Below, piece after piece: positions 35,460 to 44,210 of a stretch of 64,000 nucleotides of DNA. The DNA lies in NCBI RefSeq assembly GCF_021401345.1, contig NZ_JACBGE010000016.1:1-64000 (forward strand), given 5' to 3'. The position numbers and the translations under genes were made by a program. Position 1 is the stretch's first letter; each line of letters opens with the position of its first letter. The notes under the pieces were generated by a model. The model worked only from the letters and a program-made list of their open reading frames with translations. It ran no database searches and was not told the origin of the DNA. The stretch is from Hydrogenophaga sp. NFH-34. Its GTDB lineage: Bacteria > Pseudomonadota > Gammaproteobacteria > Burkholderiales > Burkholderiaceae_C.

Positions 35460-36839
35460 ATGAGCCCAGAAATCGCGTCCGACGGGGGCGCGGTCTCGGC
35501 CCGTCGGGCCGTGCTCTCGTTTCTGGTCGCGCTGGTCCTGTCGCTGGCTTTGTATGCCTGGCTGCCCTACGAGGCGTCGGTCACCAAAGGCCTGTGCCTT
35601 CTGGTCTTCATCGGGACGCTCTGGCTGACGGAAGCGGTTCCTCTGCCGGTCACGGCGTTGCTGGTGCCGGTGGGTGCGCTGGCGCTGGGGTTGCCGGGAC
35701 TCACCACAGTCAAGGTACTGGCGCCCTTTGCTGACCCCATCGTGTTCCTGTTTCTGGGTGGCTTTGCCCTGGCCAGCGCCCTGCGTGCCCAGCAGCTGGA
35801 CCGCAAGATGGCCGGCTTCCTGCTGTCACTCTCAGGCGGCCATCTGGGCCGTGCCGTGTGGCTGCTGTTCGGCGTGACGGCGGTGTTGTCTATGGGCATC
35901 AGCAACACGGCCACGGCGGCCATGGTGCTGCCACTGACCCTTGGCATCCTAGGGCCGCTCGACCCGCAGCGGGAGCGGCGGACATTTGCCTTTGTGCTGC
36001 TGGGCGTGGCCTATTCCGCCAGCATCGGCGGCATGGGCACCCTGGTCGGCTCACCGCCGAATGCCATCGCGGCGCGTGCGGCCGGTATCGACTTCGCCCA
36101 GTGGCTCTGGATCGGTTTGCCTTTGGTGCTGGTCCTCATGCCCTTGATGGTGTTCACCCTCCGGCTGGTGCTGCGTCCGCACCTTGACCGGCGCATCGCC
36201 ATCACCGAGACCGGCGTGCCCTGGACCGGGCCACGGGTTCTGACGCTGGGTGTGTTTGCCCTGACCGCGCTGGGCTGGACCTTTGGGGCCGAGCCCCTCA
36301 AGCAGCTGGGCATTCAGAGCCCGGACACGGTGTTTGCGCTGGCTGCCGCTGTTGCCGTGGTGGCGTTGCGTCTCGCGAGCTGGCGGGAAGTCGCCGAGCA
36401 CACCGACTGGGGCGTCCTGATCCTGTTCGGCGGCGGCCTGGCGCTGGGTGAAGTGCTCGCCACCTCGGGTGCCTCGCTGGTGCTGGGTCAGCAAGTGGCC
36501 AGCCTGCTGCAAGGTGCGGCACCGTGGACCATGTTGCTGGCGGTCGCCGCCTTCATGGTGCTGCTCAGCGAGTTCGCCAGCAACACCGCCGCCGCGGCGC
36601 TGCTGGTGCCGGTGTTTGCTGCTGTCGCCAGCCAGATGGGCTTGCCGGTGGAGACGCTCGTGATCGTGGTGGCCCTGGCCGCCTCCTGCGGCTTTGCCCT
36701 GCCCGTGGCCACGCCGCCCAATGCCCTGGTGTTCGGTTCACGCCGGGTGCGCCAGCGCGACATGCTGCGAGCCGGCCTGTCGCTGGATCTGGTCTGCGTG
36801 GGGGTGTTGACGCTCTGGGGGCTGCTGGCGCTGTCCTGA
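35460..36839 (+). CDS. DASS/SLC13-family anion transporter
   Basis: 459 residues, 11-12 hydrophobic helices arranged as two repeats, each with the family SNT motif (MGISNTATAAMVLP and FASNTAAAALLVP) and a PPNA loop (SPPNAIAAR and TPPNALVFG). SLC13-like carriers move dicarboxylates, sulfate or similar anions with Na+. In this context a role in arsenate or organic-anion balance is plausible but unproven. It starts 42 bp after arsH and probably belongs to the same cluster. Confidence 0.8.
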   Translation: MSPEIASDGGAVSARRAVLSFLVALVLSLALYAWLPYEASVTKGLCLLVFIGTLWLTEAVPLPVTALLVPVGALALGLPGLTTVKVLAPFADPIVFLFLGGFALASALRAQQLDRKMAGFLLSLSGGHLGRAVWLLFGVTAVLSMGISNTATAAMVLPLTLGILGPLDPQRERRTFAFVLLGVAYSASIGGMGTLVGSPPNAIAARAAGIDFAQWLWIGLPLVLVLMPLMVFTLRLVLRPHLDRRIAITETGVPWTGPRVLTLGVFALTALGWTFGAEPLKQLGIQSPDTVFALAAAVAVVALRLASWREVAEHTDWGVLILFGGGLALGEVLATSGASLVLGQQVASLLQGAAPWTMLLAVAAFMVLLSEFASNTAAAALLVPVFAAVASQMGLPVETLVIVVALAASCGFALPVATPPNALVFGSRRVRQRDMLRAGLSLDLVCVGVLTLWGLLALS

Positions 36840-36841
36840 CA

Positions 36842-36869
36842 GGATCAACCTGACAGGCGCCGTTGATCC
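36842..36869. repeat. Inverted repeat after the DASS gene
   Basis: GGATCAAC / GTTGATCC with a 12-bp loop, three bases after the stop and 83 bp before the permease gene. Could be a weak terminator or an operator; no T-tract. Confidence 0.5.
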
Positions 36870-36951
36870 GCCTCAAGCCATCGCCAATGACTGCTTGCCA
36901 TTCGATGGCAGAGGTTGACAATGAACCGGGAGTCACCGCGAAAGGACGTCG

Positions 36952-38397
36952 ATGGAACTGATGCTGAAACTGCTGACGGGTGGGGCTGGCAGCTTGGCCG
37001 CCTACTTGGCGGCGCATGTGCTGCTCTGTCTGCTGCCGGCGTTCTTCATCGCTGGCGCCATGGCCGCGCTGATTCCAAAGGCCAGCATCACGCGCTGGCT
37101 GGGGCGCAGCACGCCTGCCTACGTCTCCTACCCCGCAGCGGCGGCAGCGGGGTCGCTGCTGGCGGTGTGCTCCTGCACCATCGTGCCTTTGTTCGCCGGC
37201 ATCTACAGCAAGGGCGCCGGCATCGGCCCGGCCATGACCTTCCTGTTCTTTGCGCCGGCTGGCAACATCATGGCGCTGGCCTACACCGGCAGCATCCTCG
37301 GGCCCGAGTTTGCAGTGGCGCGCGTGGTGTTCTGCCTGATGTTCGGCATTGGCATCGGCATCCTGATGGCGCTGGTGTTCTGGCGCGACGACGCCAGCCA
37401 CGACGCCCAGACCGACACCCTGTTCGCCGCCCAGGCCAGCATCGCCCCGGCGGCGCTGGGGGTGCTGTTGTCACTGGTGGCCCTGCTGATTGCGGGCACG
37501 CTGAAGCTGTGGCCATTGACCACCACCGTGGGAACCTTCACCCTGCCGCTGCCCTGGGCCATGGCCTGGCAGGAGACCTTGTTCGGCTGGGTGCCGTTTG
37601 ACGCCGCCAAAGGCGAAGAAGGCGTGAGCTTTCAGGGCTCGGTGCTGATCGGCCTGCTGCTGCTGATCTCGGCCACGGCCTGGAAGGGCATGGAGGACAT
37701 CATCGAAGGCGCCAACCGCTGGACCTGGGTCGCGCTGGGCCTGGCGGCCACCACCCTGCTGGTGGCGGCGCTGCGCCTGACGCCGGTGCCTGAGGGGCTG
37801 GCTATCGCCCTCACCGGCCGCGCCTTCGGTGTGGCGTTGTCGCTCTGGGCGGTGTGGTTCTATGCCCGGCAACTGCCGGCCGATGACTGGCGCAGCTGGC
37901 TGTGGGAGGCCTGGCGCTTCGTCAAGCAGATCTTCCTGGTGCTGGTGATCGGCGTGTTCGTGGTCGGCATGGTGCGCCAGCTGATCCGGCCCGAATGGAT
38001 TGAGTCGCTGGCGGGTAGCAACACCGTACTGGCCAACCTGGTGGCGGTGGGCTTTGGCGTCTTCATGTACTTCCCCACACTGGTCGAAGTGCCGGTGGCC
38101 CGCATGTTCCTGGACCTGGGCATGCACCCCGGCCCCTTGCTGGCCTACCTGATGGCCGACCCGGAACTGAGCCTGCAGAGCATGCTGATGGTGGCCGCGG
38201 TGATCGGCCGCACCAAGACCGCCGCCTACGTCGGCTGGGTGGCTTTGTTCAGCGTCTGTGCGGGCCTGATCTTCGGTGCCTGGGTGGACGGTGCGGGCTG
38301 GACCTCGCTTGCCCTGCCGCTGGGCCTGTGCCTGGCCGGGCTGGCCGTGGCGCTGGCCTGGTTGCGCCGCCGTCAACGCCAGGCGGTCACCGCCTGA
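36952..38397 (+). CDS. ArsP-type permease (PF03773-like)
   Basis: 481 residues, about ten helices. The N-terminal half has the conserved SLLAVCSCTIVPLFAGIY and GPAMTFLFFAPAGN motifs; the C-terminal half repeats a related pattern (FMYFPTLVEVPVARMF). Relatives include ArsP, an efflux permease for trivalent organoarsenicals, and a large subgroup fused or adjacent to small thioredoxin-like proteins. The next gene is such a thioredoxin, so the subgroup may export thiol-reactive metalloids. Exact substrate unknown. Confidence 0.8.
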   Translation: MELMLKLLTGGAGSLAAYLAAHVLLCLLPAFFIAGAMAALIPKASITRWLGRSTPAYVSYPAAAAAGSLLAVCSCTIVPLFAGIYSKGAGIGPAMTFLFFAPAGNIMALAYTGSILGPEFAVARVVFCLMFGIGIGILMALVFWRDDASHDAQTDTLFAAQASIAPAALGVLLSLVALLIAGTLKLWPLTTTVGTFTLPLPWAMAWQETLFGWVPFDAAKGEEGVSFQGSVLIGLLLLISATAWKGMEDIIEGANRWTWVALGLAATTLLVAALRLTPVPEGLAIALTGRAFGVALSLWAVWFYARQLPADDWRSWLWEAWRFVKQIFLVLVIGVFVVGMVRQLIRPEWIESLAGSNTVLANLVAVGFGVFMYFPTLVEVPVARMFLDLGMHPGPLLAYLMADPELSLQSMLMVAAVIGRTKTAAYVGWVALFSVCAGLIFGAWVDGAGWTSLALPLGLCLAGLAVALAWLRRRQRQAVTA

Positions 38398-38427
38398 ATC
38401 TGTTCCCACTTTCCAAGGAGAACCACC

Positions 38428-38664
38428 ATGTTGACCGTCAAGATCCTGGGCTCGGGCTGCGCCAACTGCAAGAAGCTCGAAGCCGTGGCTCGCGAGGCCG
38501 CCACCGCCAGCCAGGTCGAGGCTGAATTCCTCAAGGTCACCGACATGCAGCAGATCATGGCCTACGACCTGCTCTCGACGCCCGGTCTGGTGGTGAATGA
38601 AAAGCTGGTCAGCAGCGGCCGCATTCCCACCGTGGCGGAAGTTCAGAAGTGGCTGTCCGCGTGA
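38428..38664 (+). CDS. Mini-thioredoxin (redox-active disulfide protein)
   Basis: 78 residues: KILGSGCANCKKLE (CxxC), then a short alpha/beta thioredoxin fold with the cis-Pro region STPGLVV. These proteins occur next to PF03773 permeases and probably exchange thiols with them or with their substrate. GGAG ribosome site precedes the ATG. The last 22 bp overlap the convergent CDF gene. Confidence 0.85.
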   Translation: MLTVKILGSGCANCKKLEAVAREAATASQVEAEFLKVTDMQQIMAYDLLSTPGLVVNEKLVSSGRIPTVAEVQKWLSA

Positions 38665-39635
38665 CCTGATTCGTGGTGGTGCGCATGACCTGAGTGCCCG
38701 CCCGCCGCCCGGCCCGGCGGTTCACTTGTTGCCTGCCAGTCACCACAAGGCGTGGTGAACGGCACCTTCACCACCTGCAGCGTGACGTGGGTGATCTCGA
38801 ACTGGTCGTGCAGCCGTTCGGTGGCGTCTTTCAGAAACCCATCGTCGGCATGTCCCTGCGGCATCACCAGGTGGGCCGTCATCGCCACCTGCGAGGTGTC
38901 CATGGCCCAGATGTGCAAGTCATGAACCCGGCTGACACCCGGCAATGACGCCAGGCAGTCGTGAACCGCCTGCGGGTCCACGCCATCGGGCACGCCGTCA
39001 AACAGCAAATGCAGCGACTGCCTGAACAGGCTCCAGGTGCCCCAGAGAATCACCGCTGCGATCAGCAGACTGACCACCGGGTCGAGCCAGTCCCAGCCCA
39101 TCCAGAGCGTGAGCGCGCCGGCGACCACCACCCCGGCCGACACCAGCGCATCGGCGGCCATGTGCAGAAACGCGCCGCGGATGTTCAGGTCGTGCTCGCG
39201 TCCCCGCATGAACAGCAGCGCCGTCACGGTGTTGACCACGATGCCGACGCCGGCCACAGCCATGATGGTCAGGCCCTCGCTGCCCGCCATCGGCTCGGGC
39301 GCCAGCAGGCGACCCACCGCCTCCCACACCAGGGCGCCCATCGCGACCAGCAGCAACAAGGCGTTGGCGAACGCGGCCAGGATGCTGCCTTTCTTCCACC
39401 CGTAGGTGTGGCGCGGGTTGGGCCGCAGCTTGCCCGCCAGCGCCCCGCCCCAGGCCAGCACCAGCCCGGCGACGTCGCTCAGGTTGTGGCCGGCATCGGC
39501 CAGCAAGGCCAGTGAATTGATCTTCCAGCCGTAGAAGGCTTCGATCGCGACGAAGGCCAGGTTCAGCGTGATGCCAATGGCAAAGGCTTTGTCGAAACTG
39601 GCGTGGGCGTGGCTGTGGTCGTGTCCGGCACTCAT
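38643..39635 (-). CDS. Cation diffusion facilitator (ZitB/CzcD-like)
   Basis: 330 residues, six helices. His-rich N-terminus (GHDHSHAHAS) and C-terminus (GHSGHAHHHESGHADSH). Metal-site motifs ADAGHNLSD in helix 2 and HMAADAL in helix 5, with a cytoplasmic C-terminal domain. CDF proteins export Zn/Co/Cd by proton antiport. It converges on and overlaps the mini-thioredoxin gene. Last gene of the leftward redox/metal operon. Confidence 0.9.
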   Translation of the reverse strand: MSAGHDHSHAHASFDKAFAIGITLNLAFVAIEAFYGWKINSLALLADAGHNLSDVAGLVLAWGGALAGKLRPNPRHTYGWKKGSILAAFANALLLLVAMGALVWEAVGRLLAPEPMAGSEGLTIMAVAGVGIVVNTVTALLFMRGREHDLNIRGAFLHMAADALVSAGVVVAGALTLWMGWDWLDPVVSLLIAAVILWGTWSLFRQSLHLLFDGVPDGVDPQAVHDCLASLPGVSRVHDLHIWAMDTSQVAMTAHLVMPQGHADDGFLKDATERLHDQFEITHVTLQVVKVPFTTPCGDWQATSEPPGRAAGGHSGHAHHHESGHADSHF

Positions 39636-39648
39636 CGAGGTTGCTTTC

Positions 39649-40068
39649 TCAAGCGCGGCGCATCACGCCAGACAGATCGGTGCCCGGCGCCACCGTGTTG
39701 AACACCGTGCCGTATTTTTTGACGTTGTCGTGCAGCAGGTCAATGCGCCGATCCGTTTCATCGGTGTCCACGACGACTTCATAGCGGATGCTCTCCATCT
39801 TGGGCGGCACGTCCTGGCGCACGCCGTCCACGATCACCCTCACGCCGCGCAGCTCGAACTTGAGGATGGGCACCACACGTTCGATGCCTTTGATCATGCA
39901 GGCCGAGAGCGCTGCGAGCAGCAACTCGGCCGGGTTGAACGCGTCCGGGTTGCCGGCCATGTCGGTGTCCAGGCTGATGCGGGCCGACTTGCACAGGGAC
40001 TCGCTCTGGTGGGCGTCGATGCGCTGTGACTCGACGTGAAAACGCATCTTGGTGGGTGAGTCGTTCAT
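39649..40068 (-). CDS. OsmC-family protein
   Basis: 139 residues from ATG 40068, with GGAA upstream. The OsmC/YhfA pattern NPDAFNPAELLLAALSACMIKGIERV contains the conserved Cys. OsmC-like proteins reduce organic hydroperoxides or handle reactive sulfur compounds. Its neighbours (CcdA, thioredoxin, rhodanese) suggest a sulfane-sulfur or thiol-stress role in this operon (inference). Confidence 0.85.
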   Translation of the reverse strand: MNDSPTKMRFHVESQRIDAHQSESLCKSARISLDTDMAGNPDAFNPAELLLAALSACMIKGIERVVPILKFELRGVRVIVDGVRQDVPPKMESIRYEVVVDTDETDRRIDLLHDNVKKYGTVFNTVAPGTDLSGVMRRA

Positions 40069-40158
40069 GGGAAGTTCCAGATGATGAGGGGTGACAGCCC
40101 GGGCCATGCAGGCGGTTTGCTTGCGCCGGTGGTGTGGTCACATGGGTCAATTGTGGGC

Positions 40159-40839
40159 TCACACCCAGGCCAGTCCGGCCGCCGACCAGTACAGTCCCGC
40201 AGCGCCCAGCAGCGTGGCAAAGCTGCGCCTCCCCGGCAGCCAGTGCTGCCAGGTGGTTGCCCGCTGGATCAACCTCGATGCGCCAGCCGGCATGGCCCCA
40301 GCCAGCAGCACCAGTGCACTGTGGCCGATGCCATATGCCAGCAGCAGGGCCGCGCCCCAGAGCGTGGAAGTGCCCAGCCAGGCACCGGAACCCGCCACCG
40401 CAAGGGCTGCGGCCAGTGCCGGGGTGGCGCAGGGACTCATGACCGTGCCGATCAGGCCGCCCAGCAACAGCGCCCCGGGGTGACCGGATCGCGACAGCGC
40501 CGGCTGCCAGCGCTGTGGCAGACCCAGCCCGCAAACACCGGTCGACGAACGCCAAAGCCACGCCGCCAGCCCCACCAACATCAGGCCCACAACCACCAGC
40601 CAGGGGCCTGGCAAGGCCCCCATCAGAAGGCCCAATCGGGCCGCCGCCAGCCCCATGAGCACCAGGGTGAGGTTCATGCCGACCACAAAGCTCAGCGTGA
40701 GTGACCATGCGCGGCGTGGGCTCTGTGCCTGCCCGCCGACAAACCCCACCGCCACCGGCACCGCTGCCAGCACGCAGGGTGAGGCCGAAGTCAGCAGGCC
40801 GCCCACAAACGCGGCGATCAGGCCCTCTTCGCCCGTCAT
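40159..40839 (-). CDS. CcdA/DsbD-like transmembrane thiol carrier
   Basis: 226 residues, six helices, with two matching Cys motifs: SASPCVLAAVP in helix 1 and MSPCATPALAA in helix 4. CcdA-type proteins carry electrons from cytoplasmic thioredoxin across the membrane. The thioredoxin gene upstream overlaps it by 4 bp and is membrane-anchored, an apparent redox partner. Homologues in metal clusters are often labelled cytochrome c biogenesis protein. Confidence 0.85.
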   Translation of the reverse strand: MTGEEGLIAAFVGGLLTSASPCVLAAVPVAVGFVGGQAQSPRRAWSLTLSFVVGMNLTLVLMGLAAARLGLLMGALPGPWLVVVGLMLVGLAAWLWRSSTGVCGLGLPQRWQPALSRSGHPGALLLGGLIGTVMSPCATPALAAALAVAGSGAWLGTSTLWGAALLLAYGIGHSALVLLAGAMPAGASRLIQRATTWQHWLPGRRSFATLLGAAGLYWSAAGLAWV

Positions 40840-41261
40840 GGCTTGAGCGGCACACCCAGGCGGGCCAGGATGTCCTCGGCGCTGATCTTTCCCATGTTCC
40901 GCCCGGTCTCGCGGCCCTGGGCATCGAAGAACACCTGAGTCGGCATGAGGCGGATCTGGTAGCGGCCGATGGTGTCGCGCTGTTTCAGGATGTCCACGTC
41001 GGCCACCGTGATGCGGTCGCCGTGCGACTGCGCCAAGGCTGCGAGCACAGGCTTCATTTCACGACAGGTGACACAAGCGTTGGCACCGAACTCGATGACG
41101 GCTGGCTTGCCGGCCGCCAGTGCCAGTGCGACCGGGTCGGTGGTTGCGCCCACCTTCGGCGCGGCCGGTTCCTGAGCGCGCTGCAGGTACATCGCGACCC
41201 CGGCCAGCAGGGCCAGCAGCAACCCGGCAACACCCCACCAGCGGATCGACTTCAAGGCCAT
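40836..41261 (-). CDS. Membrane-anchored thioredoxin-like protein
   Basis: 141 residues from ATG 41261, two bases after the rhodanese stop. An N-terminal anchor or signal helix (about 6-22) is followed by a thioredoxin fold with EFGANACVTCREMKPVL (CxxC) and RLMPTQVFFDAQG containing the cis-Pro. Likely periplasmic partner of the CcdA-like protein. Confidence 0.85.
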   Translation of the reverse strand: MALKSIRWWGVAGLLLALLAGVAMYLQRAQEPAAPKVGATTDPVALALAAGKPAVIEFGANACVTCREMKPVLAALAQSHGDRITVADVDILKQRDTIGRYQIRLMPTQVFFDAQGRETGRNMGKISAEDILARLGVPLKP

Positions 41262-41263
41262 GC

Positions 41264-41692
41264 TCAGCAGCACCCGGCTTGGGCGGTTGAGTCCACAGCC
41301 GTGCCGCAGCAACCCGCCGCCGAAGCGCTCATTGCCGACTCAGTTACCCCACCACCGCAACAGGCGCTGGCGGCCGGCTCGGGGGCCACGCTGCCACCAC
41401 AGCAAGACGACGCCGCAGCAGCTGGAGCCTCGTAGCGCTGGCCGATGACGGGGAAGTTCTTGCGCATCCATTTGAGCAGGCCACCGTCCATGTTGCTCAC
41501 GCGCGTGAAGCCCTGGAACTGCAGGTAGTAGGTGGCCTTGAGGCTGCGCTCACCGCTTTCGCAAACCAGCACCAGCTCTCGGTCTTTGGGCAGTTCGCTC
41601 CAGCGCTGCTCCAGTTCAAACAGCGGGATGTTCACGATGGCCGGCACGTCAAAGGCGGTGCGGGCCACTTCAGCGCGTTCGCGCACGTCCAC
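41264..41692 (-). pseudogene. 5'-truncated rhodanese with Cys-rich tail
   Basis: 142 residues from a GTG at 41692. The rhodanese active loop VCESGERSLKA is intact, but the fold's N-terminal strand and helix are missing: homology begins at LVDVRERAEVAR, normally residue 25-35 of a rhodanese. Upstream DNA belongs to phoX. The C-terminus has CC motifs (SSCCGG, SACCGGG, AGCCG, AGCC) like metal-binding tails. If translated, the protein would lack part of the core. Position suggests it once headed a thiol/metal operon with the downstream thioredoxin, ccdA, OsmC and CDF genes. Confidence 0.7.
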
Positions 41693-42588
41693 CAGCCCAA
41701 CCCCTGGACTTGTTTGTCCTTCTTGCGGGCGTCGTCGTCCTTGGCGTCGCGGGAGAAATAGCCGTACCAGTTCTCTTCACCGCTGACGAAGCTGCCCCAG
41801 GGCGTCTTGCCCGTGCCGCAGTTGTTCAGCGTGCCGCGGCACAGGGTCGCGTCGGGGCTGAACTTGGTGACCAAGTGTTCGCTGCCACGGGCCGGGCCGT
41901 GGATGGCCGCGGTGGTCATGGCGGTGATGCGGCGATTGAACGGCGAAGCGGCCTTGTGGGCCCACTGCTTGCCGCTGGACTGCACTTCCACAAACGAGAG
42001 GCCGTGGATCGCCAGTTCCTTGTCCACTTCAGCCGCGGGGCGGGGCAGCGTCGAGGCGCCGCCATTGGCGTGAATGAAGAAGGAGGCGAGTTTCTCGTCG
42101 GTGGTGGCCTCGTGGTTCACGCCCAGGATGCCGCGGCTGTTGAAGCTGGCGGACGGCTTGCCCGAGGCATCCAGGCCGAACCATTCCATGCCGTCGTGGT
42201 GGTCGCCGGCACGTTGTTCGAACTGCGTGTCGGTCCCGTCGTTCTTGTAGGCCGGCACACCGGCGGCCAGCGGGTCACCCAGGGCGTAGATCACCTGGGC
42301 CGAGTAGCCTTCGGGGATGCTCACCTTGTCGGCGGTGGTCTTGGCCACGGGCTTGAAACCCAGGCGGTCCACCGAGGCAACGCTGCCACCGCTGCCACCG
42401 CTGCCGGTGGTAGCGCAGCCGGTCACGGCGGTGGCGCCCAGTGCGGTGGCGGTCAGGCCAGCGCCACGGAACAGGCTGCGGCGGCTCAGGCGGTTGCCCA
42501 GCACCTCTTCAAAGTGCGGGTTGGCGCTGGTGTTGGAGTTCTCGTCGTTGAAGAGTAAGCGGCCGGCCATCCCACCTTGGCTAGGCAT
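41632..42588 (-). pseudogene. phoX: 3'-truncated PhoX/DUF839-type phosphatase
   Basis: An N-terminal Tat-type signal (LSRRSLFRGAGLTA) is followed by typical PhoX sequence: VSIPEGYSAQVIYALGDP, ASFNSRGILGVNHEATTDE, TPWGSFVSGEENWYGYF. Homology ends near ARKKDKQ at about 41705; the frame then runs into rhodanese DNA and stops at 41632. PhoX enzymes are usually 600-700 residues, so more than half is missing. The junction with the equally truncated rhodanese indicates a deletion. Confidence 0.8.
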
Positions 42589-42612
42589 CGGTGTGGGATG
42601 CCGCTAGATTGG

Positions 42613-43713
42613 CTATCGGAGGTTCAGGATGCGCCGGGCACCGCTGAGCACTATCAGCGCAATGACTGCGCCAATCACGAGGTCAGGGTACGAGGAGCCC
42701 GTCCAAGCGACCAAAACACCAGCGACTATCACCCCCGCGTTTGCGATCACATCATTCGCAGAAAAAATGTAGCTTGCCGTCATGTGGGCGCCCCGATCCC
42801 GCTTCTTGGCGATCAGCACCAGGCAGGTGACGTTGGCGATCAATGCGACCAGCCCGATACTCATCATGAGCATGGACGCCGGCTCACTTCCCACAACTGC
42901 CCGCCGAACGACCTCCAAAAGCGCGCCAAGCGCAAGCACGACTTGCAACCAACCAGCGATGTGCGCTGCCTTCATCTTCAAGGCGGCGGCGCGGCCCACC
43001 GCATAGAGCGCCAGTCCGTAGACCGCCGCATCGGCGAACATGTCAAGCGAGTCCGCTATGAGACCTGTGGACTGGGCGATCAGGCCAACGATCAACTCAA
43101 AGACAAACATCGCACCGTTGATAGCGAGCAGCAGCTTTAAGGTCCGAGCCTCAGAGGCATTCCCCTCTGCGTCTGGGGCCGTAGACTCGTCGCTTTGCAC
43201 GCTGTCCAACACTTGCGCGCCGAGGTTGAGAGGGATGAGACGGCCCAGCAGCTCTTGCGTACTTCCCCCATGCTGCACGGTGAGTACACGGTCCTTCAGA
43301 TCGAAGTCCAGTGCCGCAACAGCCGACGCATCGGCCAGCGCCATCCGAATGAGATTCTCCTCCGACGGGCAATCCATCTTCGGCACGGAGAAACGCGTCT
43401 TCCACTGCCCGCCTTCGGTGCGCCTCTCGCTTGTCAGCAGAACCGCACCCAAGTTCAGGGGCGTCAGCTTCTGGGCGATCCTGGCGGGCTCGCCCGAGTG
43501 CACCACCCGGAGCTGCCGATGGGCCAGATCGAAGGTCATCGGCCCAACCCCGGTCAGACCACCCAGCGCCATGCGAATGAGGTTCTCCTCGGAGGGGCAG
43601 TCCATTCCCGGAACTGAAAATGTGCTCTCCACGGAAGCAATGGCGCTTGGGGCCTCGTCGACCGTCTGCGAATTGCAACTGCTCGAGCAGCTACTGCTTT
43701 GACATGTACTCAT
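42613..43713 (-). CDS. CDF transporter with duplicated N-terminal metal-binding domain
   Basis: 366 residues. A Cys/Ser-rich start (STCQSSSCSSSCN) is followed by two tandem ~64-residue domains (about 32-95 and 107-170), both with MDCPSEENLIRMAL and PLNLGA, resembling HMA-like metal-binding domains. The C-terminal half is a CDF membrane domain (SLDMFADAAVYG; ANDVIANAG). Likely exports Cd/Zn/Co, or Pb. The MerR-type promoter at 43721-43751 drives it, and the divergent regulator is CadR/PbrR-like. Confidence 0.85.
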   Translation of the reverse strand: MSTCQSSSCSSSCNSQTVDEAPSAIASVESTFSVPGMDCPSEENLIRMALGGLTGVGPMTFDLAHRQLRVVHSGEPARIAQKLTPLNLGAVLLTSERRTEGGQWKTRFSVPKMDCPSEENLIRMALADASAVAALDFDLKDRVLTVQHGGSTQELLGRLIPLNLGAQVLDSVQSDESTAPDAEGNASEARTLKLLLAINGAMFVFELIVGLIAQSTGLIADSLDMFADAAVYGLALYAVGRAAALKMKAAHIAGWLQVVLALGALLEVVRRAVVGSEPASMLMMSIGLVALIANVTCLVLIAKKRDRGAHMTASYIFSANDVIANAGVIVAGVLVAWTGSSYPDLVIGAVIALIVLSGARRILNLR

Positions 43714-43720
43714 GTCCCGT

Positions 43721-43751
43721 ATTAGAAACCCTCAAGTAGCTGTAGAGTCAA
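43721..43751 (-). promoter_or_regulatory. MerR-type promoter of the CDF gene (CadR/PbrR operator)
   Basis: Read on the - strand: -35 TTGACT (43751-43746), 19-bp spacer, -10 TCTAAT (43726-43721). The spacer holds an imperfect dyad CTCTACAGCTACTTGAGGG. The overlong 19-bp spacer is diagnostic of MerR-family metal activators, which twist DNA on metal binding. Confidence 0.85.
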
Positions 43752-43768
43752 GCGGTAGGTAGGCAAAT

Positions 43769-44188
43769 ATGAAAATCGGTGAACTATCGTCATTGGCAGG
43801 GTGCTCCGTTCCCGCGGTGCGCTTTTATGAAGCAGAGGGCCTTCTGCAGGCGCCCCTGCGGGCCGCCAACAACTATCGGCAATATGGCCAACAGCATGTC
43901 GACAGGTTGGCCTTCATCGTTCGGTGCCGCTCGCTGGACATGTCGCACGACGATATCCGGGCTCTGCTGCAGTTGCAGGACGACCCCGCCATGTCCTGCG
44001 ACGAGGTCAATGCCTTGCTAGACGATCAAATGCGCTTGGTAGAGCAGCGAATCGCCGAGTTGCAGGCGCTGCGCAAGCAACTGCGTGCCATCCGCAGTAC
44101 CTGTGCGGGAGGGGTATGCGTTGGCGATTGCGGTGCACTTGAATCGCTGCGCAGCGCCACTGGGGCAAGCTGGCCAACCGTTCGCTGA
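43769..44188 (+). CDS. CadR/PbrR-type MerR-family metal-responsive activator
   Basis: 139 residues. MerR HTH at the N-terminus (MKIGELSSLAGCSVPAVRFYEAEGLL), a dimer helix, and metal-site cysteines Cys77 (SCDEVNALLDD), Cys112 and Cys117/Cys121 (TCAGGVCVGDCG), matching Cd/Pb-responsive CadR/PbrR. It is divergent from the CDF gene it presumably activates. The stop codon lies 22 bp from the IS66 tnpC stop, so the extreme C-terminus may have been altered by that insertion. Confidence 0.88.
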   Translation: MKIGELSSLAGCSVPAVRFYEAEGLLQAPLRAANNYRQYGQQHVDRLAFIVRCRSLDMSHDDIRALLQLQDDPAMSCDEVNALLDDQMRLVEQRIAELQALRKQLRAIRSTCAGGVCVGDCGALESLRSATGASWPTVR

Positions 44189-44210
44189 GCGGAGCCTCAA
44201 ATAACGACAT

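Noticed and set aside
38400..38427. Attachment-like GTTCCCACT near 38402
   Set aside because: Only a short partial match to the guaA end; it lies between two cargo genes and is followed by a ribosome site.
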